From positions 4,569,887 through 4,633,886 of the forward strand of contig NZ_CP180537.1 of assembly GCF_047777955.1 (NCBI RefSeq): a DNA stretch of 64,000 nucleotides, in the 5' to 3' direction. This stretch comes from Didemnitutus sp047777955. GTDB taxonomy: Bacteria; Verrucomicrobiota; Verrucomicrobiia; Opitutales; Opitutaceae. The notes under the pieces were generated by a model that searched no databases, was not told the origin of the DNA, and saw only the letters and a list, made by a program, of their open reading frames with translations. Each line of letters starts with the position of its first letter. Position 1 is the stretch's first letter. A program made the position numbers and the translations under genes. This document shows, piece by piece, positions 8,664-19,950 of this stretch.

Positions 8664-10539
8664 CGCGCGTCCTCCTTCGCCCCACCGTCGTGCAGGGCCC
8701 GGGCGTCGACCAGCTGCAGGTCGGCCACGCGCACGTAGGGTCCGCTCTGGCGCATCAGCTCCTCGTGCGTGCCGCGCTGCACGATGCGGCCGTTCTCCAT
8801 CACCACGATGAAGTCCGCGCGGCGCAGCGTGCTCAGGCGGTGCGCGACGATGAAGGTGGTGCGGCCGGCGATGGCGCGGTCGAGGGCGGCGAAGATCTCG
8901 TGCTCCGTCTCCGGGTCGATCGCGGCCGTGGGGTCGTCGAGCAGCAGGATCGGCGGCTCGAGCAGGATGGCCCGCGCGAGCGCGAGGCGCTGGCGCTGGC
9001 CGCCGGAGAGGTTGTTGCCACTCTCGCCGAGCACGGTGTCGTAGCCCTGCGGCATGGTGGAGATGAAGTCGTGCGCCGAGGCGATGCGCGCCGCGCGCTC
9101 GATCTGCGCGCGCGTGGCGTCGGGCCGGCCGAAGGCGATGTTGGCCGCCACGGTGTGGCTGAAGAGGAAGCTTTCCTGAAACACCAGGCCGATGTTGCGG
9201 CGCAGCTCCTGCACGTCGCAGCGCCGCACGTCGACGCCGTCGATCGTCACCCGGCCGGCCGCTGGATCGTAGAAGCGCGGCACGAGGCTCATCAGCGCGC
9301 TCTTGCCCGCGCCGGTCGCGCCGAGGATGGCGACGCAGCAACCGGGCGGCACGTCGAGGTCGATGCCGTGGAGCACGAGGCGGCCGGGTTCGTAGCCGAA
9401 ATAGACGCTCTCGAAGCGCACGTGGCCGCGCGGCCGCGGGAGCTTCACCGCGTCGGGCGGGGACTTGATCTCCACCGGGGCGTCGAGGATCTCGAACACG
9501 CGGCGGGCGCCGATGAGCGAGTTCTGCATCGAGTTGACGATGCCGGCGACGTTGTTGACCTGGCCGGAGAACTGCTCGAGCAGGCCGGCGAACACGACCA
9601 GGCCGGTGCCGAACGCGAGCTCGCCGCGGATTACCAGCCAGCCGCCGTAGCCAAGCAGCACCGCGATGTTCACGCGGGTGAGGAAGCCGACGAAGGGCGA
9701 GAACAGGCTCACCCGCCAGAAGATCGCCCGCTGCTGGCTGAGCACGGCGTCGTTGCGCCGGAGGAAGTCGGCGCGGTTCTCCGCCTCGCGGCCGAAGGCC
9801 TTCACCACCGGCGCGCCCTGCACGCTCTCGGCCAGCGCCCGCACCATGTCGTCCGCCAGCTCGCGGTTCCGGGCGTAGAGCGGCAGCATCCGCCGGGTGA
9901 AGAGCGCGGAGACCGTCCAGAGCAGCGGCGTGGTCGCGAGGCACGCCAGCGTCAGGCCGGGCGCCAGGCTCGCCATGTAGACGACGTAGACGCCGAGCGA
10001 GATCGCCATGATCACGCTCTGCACCAGCACCTGGTCGAGGAACATGCGCACCGCCTGCACGTCGCCGGTCACGCGGTTGATGATCGAGCCGGTGGAGTTC
10101 TCGTCGAAGAAGCGGAAGCTGAGCCGCTGGAGCTTGTCGTAGACGCGGCCGCGCAGCCACGGGACGATCTCCTGCTGCGTGAGGTGGTTCACGCGCACGG
10201 CGTAGAGGTAGTTAAGCACCGAGCGCCCGCCGGCGAGGCCGAGGATGCCGCCGGCGATCAGCGCCAGCACCGCCATCGGCTCCCACGGCGGCAGCGCCAC
10301 GCCGAACGGCAGCGCCGGCACCGGCGTGCCCTGCAGCACGTGCCGGATGTAGTCGATGCCCACGCCGGTGAGGCTCAGCCCGGACACGCCGAGCGTGAGC
10401 AGCACGAGTTGGATGGCGATGACGCCGAGCCACGGCCCGCGATAGCGCCAGGCCAGGCCGAACAGGCGCCGCACGATCTGCCCGCCGCTCAGCGGAGGCC
10501 CGAGCGTGGGCGAGGAGGAGCGGCGTCCGGCGGCGGCAT
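8660..10539 (-). CDS. ABC exporter half-transporter, degenerate ATPase site (N-terminal frame break)
   Basis: First gene of the heterodimeric exporter. The membrane domain (SFRFFDENSTGSIINRVTGD) is fused to an ATPase with Walker A GATGAGKSA, signature NLSGGQRQ and Walker B ILLLDDPTAAIDPETE. The residue after the Walker B aspartate is Asp rather than the catalytic Glu of the partner, the usual mark of the non-hydrolysing site in heterodimeric exporters. A continuous frame reaches only a GTG at 10474. However, ATG 10539 is preceded by an excellent ribosome binding site and reads MPPPDAAPPRPR before going out of frame. Restoring one base between about 10490 and 10525 joins it to LSGGQIVRRLFGLAWRY. 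I therefore place the start at 10539. Confidence 0.88.
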
Positions 10540-10546
10540 ACGTGGA

Positions 10547-10552
10547 CCTCCC
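10547..10552 (-). promoter_or_regulatory. Strong Shine-Dalgarno GGGAGG deciding the ABC exporter start
   Basis: On the minus strand GGGAGG lies seven bases before ATG 10539. It is the reason for choosing that ATG over the later GTG 10474 and for proposing a one-base loss inside the first 16 codons. Confidence 0.65.
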
Positions 10553-10662
10553 AGCGTTGTCACTGTGCCGCCGGGCGCAAACGCGGAGTGTGTCCCGTCC
10601 GCGGGCCCGGGCGCCGGTTCGCAGTTCACAAGCGCACGCGGATCGGTCAGGGATGGACGCTC

Positions 10663-11522
10663 GTGAGAGATCCGGCCCACACCCAGTCCGTCACCCTGCT
10701 GCTGCTCGCCGCGCTCTGCTGGAGCCTCGGCGGCGTGCTGCTCAAATCCGTCGCCTGGCCGCCGCTGGCGGTCGCCGGCGGCCGCGGACTCGTCGCCGCG
10801 GTGTTCCTGCTCGCCGTCACCTGGCGCCGCCGGCCCTTCCGCGGCGGCTGGCTGCCGCTGGCCACCGCCGTGGCCTACACCGCCTGCACGGTGCTCTTCG
10901 CCGCCGCCAACAAGCTCACGACCGCCGCCAACGCCATCCTGCTCCAATACACCGCGCCGGCCTACGTCGCGCTGCTCGGGGCCTGGCTGCTCAAGGAGCG
11001 GCCGACGCGCGCGGACTGGACGACCATCGCCATCGTGTTCGTCGGCCTCGCCGTTTTCTCTACGACGGCCTGCGGCTGAACGACCTCGCCGGCATCGCGC
11101 TGGCGGTGGCCAGCGGCGTCGCCTTCGCGCTCATGATCGTGCTGCTGCGCCTGCAGAAGGACGACATCCCGCTCGGCTCGATCATCCTCGGCAATTTCCT
11201 CGGCTTCCTCATCGGCCTGCCCGCCATCGTCTCCGCCCCGGCGCCCGACGCCCGCAGTCTCGTCGCGCTGCTCCTGCTCGGCGTGGTCCAGCTCGGCGTC
11301 GCCTACCTGCTCTACGCGCGCGCGATCCGGCACGTCACCGCGCTCGAAGCGGTCCTCATCCCCGTGATCGAGCCGATCCTCAACCCGCTCTGGGTGATGC
11401 TCGTGCTCGGCGAAAAACCCAGCGGGCTCGCGCTCCTCGGCGGCGCGATCGTGCTCGGCGCCGTCACCTGGCGCGCCGCCGCCTCCATCCGGCGACCGCC
11501 GCCCGCGGCGCTGCCGAGCTGA
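10663..11522 (+). CDS. EamA/DMT-family permease (frame break near 11062)
   Basis: This is a ten-helix drug/metabolite transporter of the EamA family. The first half reads SVTLLLLAALCWSLGGVLLK to ADWTTIAIVFVGLAVF in one frame. The second reads YDGLRLNDLAGIALAV to LALLGGAIVLGAVTWRAA in another. The join falls at about 11062, where one T appears to be missing from a TTTTCT(T)C stretch; restoring it gives VGLAVFFYDGLRLNDLAG with no other change. GTG 10663 is chosen because CAGGGAT lies just upstream and the first helix follows. The gene is divergent from the ABC exporter and four bases ahead of the hydrolase gene, so the last two are probably one operon. Substrate unknown. Confidence 0.85.
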
Positions 11523-11526
11523 CGCC

Positions 11527-12260
11527 GTGCGCGCGCTGGCCGCCATCGCTGCCCTCCTGGCCATGACGTCCCCGCTGCCGGCCGCCGCCGATCCGCGCGA
11601 ATGCGTCGTGCTGCTGCACGGCGTCGCCCTGTCGGGCTGGGTCATGCGCCCAATCGCCCGCGCGCTCGAGCGCGACGGCTACCGCGTGGTCAACCTCAGC
11701 TACCCGTCGCGCGACGTGCCGCTGGAGCGGCTGGCGGCGGATTTCCTCCCCGCGAGCTGGAGCGGCACGGCGCGCTCGCGGCGCCGCGGGTGCATTTCGT
11801 GACGCACTCGATGGGCAGCCTCCTCCTGCGGCTCTACCTGCGCGACCGCCGGCCGGCCCGCCTCGGCCGCGTCGTTATGCTCGGCCCGCCGAACCACGGC
11901 AGCCCCGCCGCCGACCGCGCGGCGCAGCGCGGCTGGATGCGCGCGGTGATGGGCGTCAACCTGGCGCGCCTCCGCACCGGCGCCGACGGCGTCGCGCAGG
12001 CGCTCGGGCCGGCCGACTTCGAGGTCGGCATCATCGCCGGCGCGAGCGTGCTCAACCCGCTTTTCCGGCGCCAGATGCCCGGCGTGCACGACGGGGTCGT
12101 CACGGTCGACTCCGCCCGGCTGGAGGGCATGCGCGATTTCCGCGTCGTGCCGCACTCGCACACGGTGATGCTGTGGCGGCGCGACGTGATCGACGATGTG
12201 CGCGCCTTCCTGCGCCACGGGAAGTTCTCCTCGCCGGCGCCCGGCCGCGTCGCGGAGTAA
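11527..12260 (+). CDS. Exported lipase-like alpha/beta hydrolase (frame break near 11752)
   Basis: An alpha/beta hydrolase with signal peptide (MRALAAIAALLAMTSPLPAAA). The oxyanion strand is CVVLLHGVALSGWVMRPIA, the nucleophile elbow is FVTHSMGSLLLRLYL with Ser in T-H-S-M-G, and PPNHGSP is typical of lipase/acetyltransferase-like hydrolases. The candidate catalytic His sits near the end in RVVPHSHTVML. The N-terminal third and the rest are in different frames. One missing base near 11752 restores LAADFLPARLERHGALAAPRVHFVTHS. The GTG start at 11527 lies four bases after the permease stop. The likely substrate is a lipid or ester in the envelope; nothing more specific is visible. Confidence 0.82.
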
Positions 12261-12269
12261 CCGGTCGGG

Positions 12270-13237
12270 TCAGGCCGCCGGCTGCGGCGGCGGGCGGAAC
12301 TGGATCAGCAGGTTCGCCGCCGTGATCAGGCCGCCGCCCACGAGCAGGCGCCAGGTCAGCGTCTCGTTGGCGTAGTCGAAGCCGGCCCAGGCCGAGAACA
12401 GCGCGGGGAGGAAGAGGGCCAGCAGCGAGGCGAACAGCGGCTCGGTGCAGTAGAGCAGCCCCGCCTCCGTCGCGGTGATCGCCGGCTGGAACCGGTTCAT
12501 GAGGGTGAACGCCCCGATCGTGCACACGCCGGTGAGCACGAGCGTGAACGTCAGCCACGGCCCCGACAGCCAGGGCGCGACCAGCGCGGCCGGCGCCGGC
12601 GCGGTGACCGCCGCCATCGCGCAGAAGACCGCGGCCTCCGTGGCGAACATCAGCGCGGTGACCGGCAGCACCCGGTTGCCGGCGAACTCCTTCCGTTCCA
12701 AGGTGAGGATCTGCCACATGAAGAACAGCGAGGCGACGAGCGTCTCCAGCTCGCCGCGCCCGATGTGGAACGCACGGAAGTCGAACTGCGCCAGCACGCC
12801 CACGCCGGCGAGCACGAGCCCGCACGCGAGCCACACCGCCGCCCCGGCCAGCGGCGCACGCGCGCCGCGACGTAGAGCGGGATCAGGATCGCGTAGAGCT
12901 GGGTGAGGAACGCCGAGGTCGACGCGCTGATGAACTGCAGGCCGTCGATCTGGAACACCATGCCGCACGCCGCCGACAGCCCGAGCAGGAAGCCCTGCTT
13001 GCGCTCGGCCGGCGTCGCCGCCGCGACCTGGCGCCACGCGACGGCGAGCATGAAGACCGCCCCGAGCAGGAAGCGCGGTGCGAGCGTCATCGCGGTGATG
13101 AACCAGTTGCCGCTGCCCGGCACCAGGCGCTCGTGGAGGAAGACGATGGCCTTGATGAGCGGAAAGCTGAGTCCCCAAAACAGGTTCGTCAGGAGCAGCA
13201 TCAGCAGCGCGGTTCGGTGCGTGGCACGGGCGTTCAT
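12270..13237 (-). CDS. EamA/DMT-family permease (frame break near 12855)
   Basis: A second EamA permease, unrelated in detail to the one at 10.7 kb. It starts at ATG 13237 with MLLLTNLFWGLSFPLIKAIV. The first five helices run to LYAILIPLYVAARVR. The remainder (LAGAAVWLACGLVLAGVGVL through LFLPALFSAWAGFDYANETL) is in another frame. One base lost near 12855 in a GC-rich stretch explains the break and gives AARVRPLAGAAVWLA. It ends ten bases from the lipase-like gene and is convergent with it. Transported substrate unknown. Confidence 0.84.
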
Positions 13238-13294
13238 CGGGCGAAGCCGCGCAGCGTAGGCGCGGCGGGGCGCACTCCAAGCGCAAAGCCGCGC

Positions 13295-15447
<2,153 letters not shown>

Positions 15448-15486
15448 GGCAGGGTGGCGCGAGCAAACTCCGCGCGGCGCGGCGCC

Positions 15487-15522
15487 GCAAAACAAAACCG
15501 CCGCGGATTGCTCCGCGGCGGT
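15487..15522 (-). terminator. Rho-independent terminator of the SWIB gene
   Basis: An 11-base perfect stem (15497-15507 with 15512-15522) closes a TTGC loop. On the minus strand it is followed by TTTTGTTTTG. It lies 25 bases after the stop of the SWIB gene. Confidence 0.8.
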
Positions 15523-15546
15523 CGGGTAAAAGCGATTCGCTCCGGG

Positions 15547-15819
15547 TTAGGCCGAGACGTGCTTCGACACGAGCTTGGTCATGTCGAACATCGAGACCTG
15601 CGCCTTGCCGCCGAACACGGCCTTGAGGGCGTCGTCGGCGTTGATCATGCGCTTGTTCTTCTTGTCCTGAAGGCCGTTCTTCTTGATGTAGGCCCAGAGC
15701 TTCTTGGTCATTTCGGTGCGAGGCATCGGCTTGGCACCGACGACCGCGGCGAGGGTGGCGTCCGGCGTGACCGGGGCCATGAACTTAGCGTTGGGTTTGC
15801 GAGCAGATTTCTTTGCCAT
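15547..15819 (-). CDS. Small SWIB/MDM2-domain protein
   Basis: This 90-residue basic protein has a short lysine-rich head (MAKKSARKPNAKF) and then a complete SWIB domain: MPRTEMTKKLWAYIKKNGLQ, KNKRMINADDALKAVFGG, VSMFDMTKLVSKHV. SWIB domains are best known from eukaryotic chromatin remodelers. In bacteria, stand-alone or topoisomerase-fused copies occur in Chlamydiae, Verrucomicrobiota and some others and are thought to be DNA-associated. The basic head supports nucleic-acid binding, but the bacterial role is not established. The gene is monocistronic: it has its own terminator and is divergent from the acetyltransferase. Confidence 0.9.
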   Translation of the reverse strand: MAKKSARKPNAKFMAPVTPDATLAAVVGAKPMPRTEMTKKLWAYIKKNGLQDKKNKRMINADDALKAVFGGKAQVSMFDMTKLVSKHVSA

Positions 15820-15952
15820 AGTGGCTCCCGTATTAGAATGGGCCCGGGGCGATGCAACGATTTTCTAGAGGGAGAATTGAGATTTTTCAGAGGAGAACTC
15901 GCTTGAAATTCGACTGGCCGCGCGGCAACGCCGCCGCCAATTTCGCGCGCCC

Positions 15953-16537
15953 ATGCCCTTCCCCGCCGAGTTTCCGCTCATCGAGACCCCGCGGCTCGTG
16001 CTGCGCGCGCTCGACCTGACCGACGCGCCCGCCGTCCAGCGGCTCGCCGGCGCGCGCGAGGTGGCGCAAGCCACCGCGCTCATCCCGCACCCGTATCCCG
16101 ACGGCGTGGCGGAGCAGTGGATCGCCACCCACGCGGCCGAGTGGGCCGCGCACCGCGGGCTCTCGCTCGCGGTCACGCTCAAGCCGACGGGCGAGCTGAT
16201 CGGCGCCATCGGCCTCACCTTCGCCACGGCGCACGCGCGCGCCGAGCTCGGCTACTGGATCGGCGTGCCGTTCTGGCGGCACGGCTTCGCGACCGAGGCG
16301 GCGACGGCGCTGACGGATTTCGGCTTCCGCGTCCTCGGCCTCAACCGCGTGCAGGCGCATCACTACGCCAGCAACCCCGCCTCCGGCCGCGTGCTGCTGA
16401 AGGTCGGGATGCGCCGCGAGGGCACGAGCCCGCGGATGATGCGCAAGAACGAGCGCTTCGAGGACGTCGTCTTCTACGGCGTGCTGCGCCGCGACTGGCC
16501 CGGCCTCGGCAGCGCCGCCCTGTTCGCCCCGGGCTGA
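15953..16537 (+). CDS. GNAT acetyltransferase, RimJ/RimL type
   Basis: This 194-residue GNAT-fold acetyltransferase carries the usual order for this branch: substrate strand ETPRLVLRALDLTDAPAVQR, LTFATAHARAELGYWIGVPF, the acetyl-CoA binding turn FWRHGFATEAATALTDFGF, and the C-terminal NRVQAHHYASNPASGRVL/KVGMRREG signature seen in RimJ/RimL-like N-terminal acetyltransferases. The acceptor could be a ribosomal protein N-terminus, another protein or a small amine. The gene stands alone, divergent from the SWIB gene. Confidence 0.88.
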   Translation: MPFPAEFPLIETPRLVLRALDLTDAPAVQRLAGAREVAQATALIPHPYPDGVAEQWIATHAAEWAAHRGLSLAVTLKPTGELIGAIGLTFATAHARAELGYWIGVPFWRHGFATEAATALTDFGFRVLGLNRVQAHHYASNPASGRVLLKVGMRREGTSPRMMRKNERFEDVVFYGVLRRDWPGLGSAALFAPG

Positions 16538-16734
16538 ACGGCCCCGCCGGCACGCGCGTTCCGCTCTTGCGAGGCGGCGCGCGGCGCGGCATTTTTCCCG
16601 GCGTCGGGTCAGTTGTTTGTGAGACTTCTCCGCTACGCAGAATCGTCAGTGAGCGCCAGGACCGGCTTGATGATGGTTTGAATCCCGGCGGTTCGGGAAC
16701 GGGCGGCAGCCAGCAGCACGGCCCCTGCACACAC
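16538..16734 (+). other. Long leader upstream of the RRM gene
   Basis: There is no open frame of note in these 197 bases. TTGTTTGTGAGACTTC near 16614 could belong to a promoter, which would leave an untranslated leader of about 100 bases before ATG 16735. Long leaders are common for cold-inducible RNA-binding protein genes, but I see no known riboswitch motif. Confidence 0.3.
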
Positions 16735-17130
16735 ATGGAAAACACCAAACTCTACGTGGGGAACATCCCGTTCGCCACCACCGCGCAGGACCTCGAGGGG
16801 CTCTTCGGCCAGGCCGGCACGGTCAGCGTCGTCGAGATCATCTTCGACAAGTTCACCGGCCGCTCGCGCGGCTTCGCGTTCGTGACCATGGGCAGCGCCG
16901 AGGAGGCGCAGAAGGCCGTCGACCAGTTCAACAACCACGAGATCGGCGGCCGCAAGTTGGCGGTGAACATCGCGCGCCCGCGCGAGGAGCGCGCGCCGCG
17001 GGAAGGCGGCTTCGGCGGCGGGGAGCGCGGCGGCCGCGGGGGTGGACGCGGCGGTCCGCGGCGCTTCGGCGGCGGCGGCTTCCGCGGCGGACGCGGCGGC
17101 GACCGCGGGGGCTTCCACGAGCGGGAGTGA
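16735..17130 (+). CDS. Single-RRM RNA-binding protein with RGG tail
   Basis: This 131-residue protein has one RNA recognition motif (residues about 4-80) with RNP2 LYVGNI and RNP1 RGFAFVTM intact. It is followed by a glycine/arginine-rich tail with repeated GG/RGG units (GGFGGGERGGRGGGRGG). The layout equals the Rbp family of cyanobacteria and Verrucomicrobiota, which bind single-stranded RNA and are often cold-induced. The start is ATG 16735. An efficient terminator follows at 17157, so the gene is monocistronic. The tail is probably disordered and may support RNA binding or condensation (inference). Confidence 0.93.
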   Translation: MENTKLYVGNIPFATTAQDLEGLFGQAGTVSVVEIIFDKFTGRSRGFAFVTMGSAEEAQKAVDQFNNHEIGGRKLAVNIARPREERAPREGGFGGGERGGRGGGRGGPRRFGGGGFRGGRGGDRGGFHERE

Positions 17131-17156
17131 TCCGCGCCCCCACCGCCTCAGGCTGC

Positions 17157-17187
17157 GAGCCGGACCGCACGGTCCGGCTCTTTTGTC
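17157..17187 (+). terminator. Rho-independent terminator of the RRM gene
   Basis: An 11-base perfect stem (17157-17167 with 17170-17180) has a two-base loop and is followed by TTTTGTC. It lies 26 bases after the RRM stop codon. Confidence 0.9.
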
Positions 17188-17296
17188 TCCACCCCCGCAC
17201 CGCGCCGTCCGAGCCGGGCCGACCGGCCACCCCGAGAAAAGTGAGAACAGGCTTGCCTGGAAACTTAAAACACTTTTTGAGTTTCCTACGATCCCA

Positions 17297-17953
17297 ATGC
17301 CTGCCCGTCCCGAAGAACTCTCCCGCGCCCCCGTCGCCGCCCCGCTGGCCGACCCGCCGGCGCGCATCGTCCGCGCCGCCCGCGCCCATCTCTTCGTCCA
17401 CGGCTACAGCACCTGGACGATGGACGACCTCGCCGCCGAGCTCGGCATGAGCAAGAAGACGCTCTACCAGCATTTCCCGACGAAGGAGGATCTCGGCCGC
17501 GCCGCGCTCGAGCAGTTCGCCGCCGAGGTGCGCGCCGAGGCCGACGCCATCATCGCCGACCGCAACCTCACCTTCGCGGAAAAGCTCCGCGGCTTCACCG
17601 GCGGCATGCACCAGCGGCTCTCGCAGCTCGCCCCGCACATCCTGCGCGACCTGCAGCGGTCCGCGCCGGCGCTGCACGACTTCACCTTCGAGATGCGCCG
17701 CAAGAACGTCCCCTACATCTTCGGCCGCCTCCTCGAGCAGGGCCAGCTCACGGGCAAGGTGCGCCCCGAACTCGACGCGCCCTTCGCCGCCGAATTCCTC
17801 CTCCACGCGATGCAGGGCATCATGAGCCCGGCCTCGCTCGAACACCTCCACCTCGCGCCGCACCAGGCGTTCGAGAAAGCCATGAGCCTCTACTTCGGCG
17901 GGCTCCTCACCCCCGCCGGCCGCAAAGACTATGAAAAATCATTTCCCGGTTAA
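17297..17953 (+). CDS. TetR-family regulator of the adjacent ABC-2 efflux operon
   Basis: This 218-residue TetR/AcrR repressor has its helix-turn-helix at about residues 35-75 (STWTMDDLAAELGMSKKTLY, then QHFPTKEDL). The helical ligand domain contains the AefR-like C-terminal region (FLLHAMQGIMSPASLEHLHL). The start is ATG 17297, just after an A/T-rich stretch (17263-17282) that is unusual here and probably holds the promoter and operator. The 3' end overlaps the membrane-fusion gene by 23 bases, so it is the first gene of a TetR-MFP-ATPase-ATPase-permease-permease operon. This matches the E. coli CecR-YbhGFSR layout, which suggests autoregulation in response to an exported compound. Confidence 0.9.
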   Translation: MPARPEELSRAPVAAPLADPPARIVRAARAHLFVHGYSTWTMDDLAAELGMSKKTLYQHFPTKEDLGRAALEQFAAEVRAEADAIIADRNLTFAEKLRGFTGGMHQRLSQLAPHILRDLQRSAPALHDFTFEMRRKNVPYIFGRLLEQGQLTGKVRPELDAPFAAEFLLHAMQGIMSPASLEHLHLAPHQAFEKAMSLYFGGLLTPAGRKDYEKSFPG

Positions 17954-18917
17954 ATTCGCCGCGCTCGCGCTCGGCGCGCTTCTGCTCGCCTCCTGCTCGC
18001 GCCCGGGCTCGGGCGGCTCCGGCGAACTCGTCCTCTCGGGCAACTTCGAGGTCGACGACGCCCAGCTGGGTTTCAAGACGCCCGGCCGCGTCGTCGAGCG
18101 CACCGTCTCCGAGGGCGCGCGCGTCCAGTCCGGCCAGCTCATCGCCCGCCTCGACGACGCCGAGCAGCAGTCGCAGCTCGCGCTCCGCCGCGCCGAGCTC
18201 GCCGCCGCCGAGGCCCAGCTGGCCGAACTCGAGGCCGGCTCGCGTCCGCAGGAAATCGCCGCCGCCGCCGCCACGCTGCGCAGCGCCGAGGCCGACCGCG
18301 ACCGCGTGCGCCTCGACTTCGCGCGCCAGGACGAGCTGCGGAAGAAGCAGGTCATCTCCGACCGCGACTTCGAAACCGCCCAGGCCCAGCTGAAGGTGGC
18401 CGAGGCCAGGGTCGTCGAGGCCGGCGAGCGCCTCAAGCTCCTGCAGGAAGGCCCGCGCGTCGAAACCATCCGCCAGGCCCGCGCCCGCGTCGAGCAGGCC
18501 CGCGCCGCCGTCGCGCTGGCGCAGACGCAGCTCGACAACACCCGCCTCACCTCGCCGCTCGCCGGCGTCGTGCTCTCGCACAACATCGAGCCGGGCGAGT
18601 TCGTGTCCGCCGGCACGCCGGTCGTCACCGTCGCCGAGACCGCGCACCTCTGGGTCCGCGCCTACGTCAACCAGCCCGACCTCGGCCGCGTCCGCCACGG
18701 CCAGAAGGTCGTCGTGCGCACCGACAGCTTCCCCGGCCGCGATTTCGAGGGCACCGTCGGCTTCATCTCCTCCGAGGCCGAGTTCACGCCCAAGACCGTG
18801 CAGACGCCGAAGGAGCGCGTGAAGCTGGTCTTCCGCCTCAAAATCGATGTCGCCAATCCCAAGGACGAGCTGAAGCCCGGCATGCCGGCCGACGTCATCC
18901 TGCCACCGGCCAGCTGA
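17931..18917 (+). CDS. HlyD-type membrane fusion lipoprotein (YbhG-like)
   Basis: This 328-residue periplasmic adaptor has a lipoprotein signal peptide (FAALALGALLLASCSRPG; lipobox LLAS-C), so it is probably anchored by Cys22. A biotinyl/lipoyl-like half (QLGFKTPGRVVERTVSEGAR) precedes a long alpha-helical hairpin of about 110 residues rich in Ala/Glu/Gln. The second lipoyl half reads TRLTSPLAGVVLSHNIEPGE, followed by the beta-barrel domain (WVRAYVNQPDLGRVRHGQKV). Length and order match YbhG/EmrA-like adaptors that link an ABC-2 exporter to the outer membrane. No TolC-like gene is present in the window. Confidence 0.92.
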   Translation: MKNHFPVKFAALALGALLLASCSRPGSGGSGELVLSGNFEVDDAQLGFKTPGRVVERTVSEGARVQSGQLIARLDDAEQQSQLALRRAELAAAEAQLAELEAGSRPQEIAAAAATLRSAEADRDRVRLDFARQDELRKKQVISDRDFETAQAQLKVAEARVVEAGERLKLLQEGPRVETIRQARARVEQARAAVALAQTQLDNTRLTSPLAGVVLSHNIEPGEFVSAGTPVVTVAETAHLWVRAYVNQPDLGRVRHGQKVVVRTDSFPGRDFEGTVGFISSEAEFTPKTVQTPKERVKLVFRLKIDVANPKDELKPGMPADVILPPAS

Positions 18918-18934
18918 GCCGCCGCTTCGCCCGC

Positions 18935-19879
18935 ATGCCCGCCTCCGCCATCCACGCCCGCGGCCTCCGCCGCACCTTCGGCGCCCTTGTCGCCGTCGAC
19001 GGCCTCGACCTCGACGTGGCCGAGGGCGAGATCTTCGGCCTCGTCGGCCCCGACGGCGCGGGCAAGACGACGACGATGCGCATGCTCACCGGCATCCTCG
19101 CGCCCAGCGCGGGCGAGGCGCACGTTGCCGGCTGCGACGTCGCGCGCCAGCGCGAGCCGCTGAAGGAGCACATCGGCTACATGAGCCAGCGCTTCGGGCT
19201 CTATCCCGACCTCACCGTGGCGGAGAATATCGATTTCTACGCCGACATCTACACCGTGCCGCCGGCCGAGCGCGCCGCGCGCACGGAGCGCCTGCTGGCG
19301 TTCAGCAACCTCACGCCCTTCAAGCATCGCCTCGCCGGCAACCTCTCCGGCGGCATGAAGCAGAAACTCGGGCTCGCCTGCGCGCTCATCCACACGCCGC
19401 GCGTGCTGTTCCTCGACGAGCCGACCAACGGCGTCGACCCGGTCTCGCGCCGCGATTTCTGGCGCATCCTCTACCAGCTCGTGCGCGACGGCGTGACGAT
19501 CTTTGTCTCCACCGCCTACCTCGACGAGGCCGAGCGCTGCAACCGCCTCGCGCTGCTCCACCAGGGCCGCCTGCTCGGCCTCGGCACGCCCGACGAGATC
19601 AAGGCCCTCATGCCCGGCGCGCTGCTCGAATTCCGCACCGACGCCCCGCGCCGCGCCGCCGCGCTCCTGCGCGAACAACTGCGCGACGCCTCCGTCGGCC
19701 TCTTCGGCGACCGCGTGCACGTCGCCGCCCGCGATCCGGACGCCGCCGCGGTGCGCGGTCGCGACCTGCTCGTCGCCGCCGGCGTGGCCGTGTCATCCGT
19801 CCGTCCCATCGAGCCGTCGCTCGAGGACGTGTTCGTCGCCGTCCTGGCCCAGCGCGCCGCGACCGCCGCCACGCCATGA
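18935..19879 (+). CDS. ABC-2 efflux ATPase, first copy (YbhF N-half-like)
   Basis: This 314-residue ATPase has Walker A VGPDGAGKTT, Q-loop YMSQRFGLYPDLTV, signature NLSGGMKQKLGLA, Walker B VLFLDEPTNGVDP and the switch residue in an unusual FVSTAYLDEAERC, where a Thr-Ala replaces the usual Thr-His. The missing switch histidine may make this site less active. The second ATPase of the operon keeps a normal VTTHYMEES. In E. coli YbhF both ATPase domains are one polypeptide; here they are separate genes. The gene ends in TGA overlapping the ATG of a 22-codon ORF. Confidence 0.9.
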   Translation: MPASAIHARGLRRTFGALVAVDGLDLDVAEGEIFGLVGPDGAGKTTTMRMLTGILAPSAGEAHVAGCDVARQREPLKEHIGYMSQRFGLYPDLTVAENIDFYADIYTVPPAERAARTERLLAFSNLTPFKHRLAGNLSGGMKQKLGLACALIHTPRVLFLDEPTNGVDPVSRRDFWRILYQLVRDGVTIFVSTAYLDEAERCNRLALLHQGRLLGLGTPDEIKALMPGALLEFRTDAPRRAAALLREQLRDASVGLFGDRVHVAARDPDAAAVRGRDLLVAAGVAVSSVRPIEPSLEDVFVAVLAQRAATAATP

Positions 19880-19944
19880 TCGTCGCGATCCTCATCCTCG
19901 CCCTCCTCACGCTGCTCGTCGCCACCGAGTCCGAAGCCAGCTGA
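19876..19944 (+). CDS. 22-residue membrane micro-ORF inside the efflux operon
   Basis: ATG 19876 overlaps the TGA of the first ATPase gene (ATGA). The frame encodes 22 residues, MIVAILILALLTLLVATESE-AS, and stops at 19944, six bases before the next ATPase ATG. The product is almost entirely a single hydrophobic helix with a short acidic tail. It fills the whole space between two coupled genes, which argues for a real small membrane subunit or a translational coupler. It could also be chance. No homologue is known to me. Confidence 0.5.
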   Translation: MIVAILILALLTLLVATESEAS

Positions 19945-19950
19945 CCGCCC

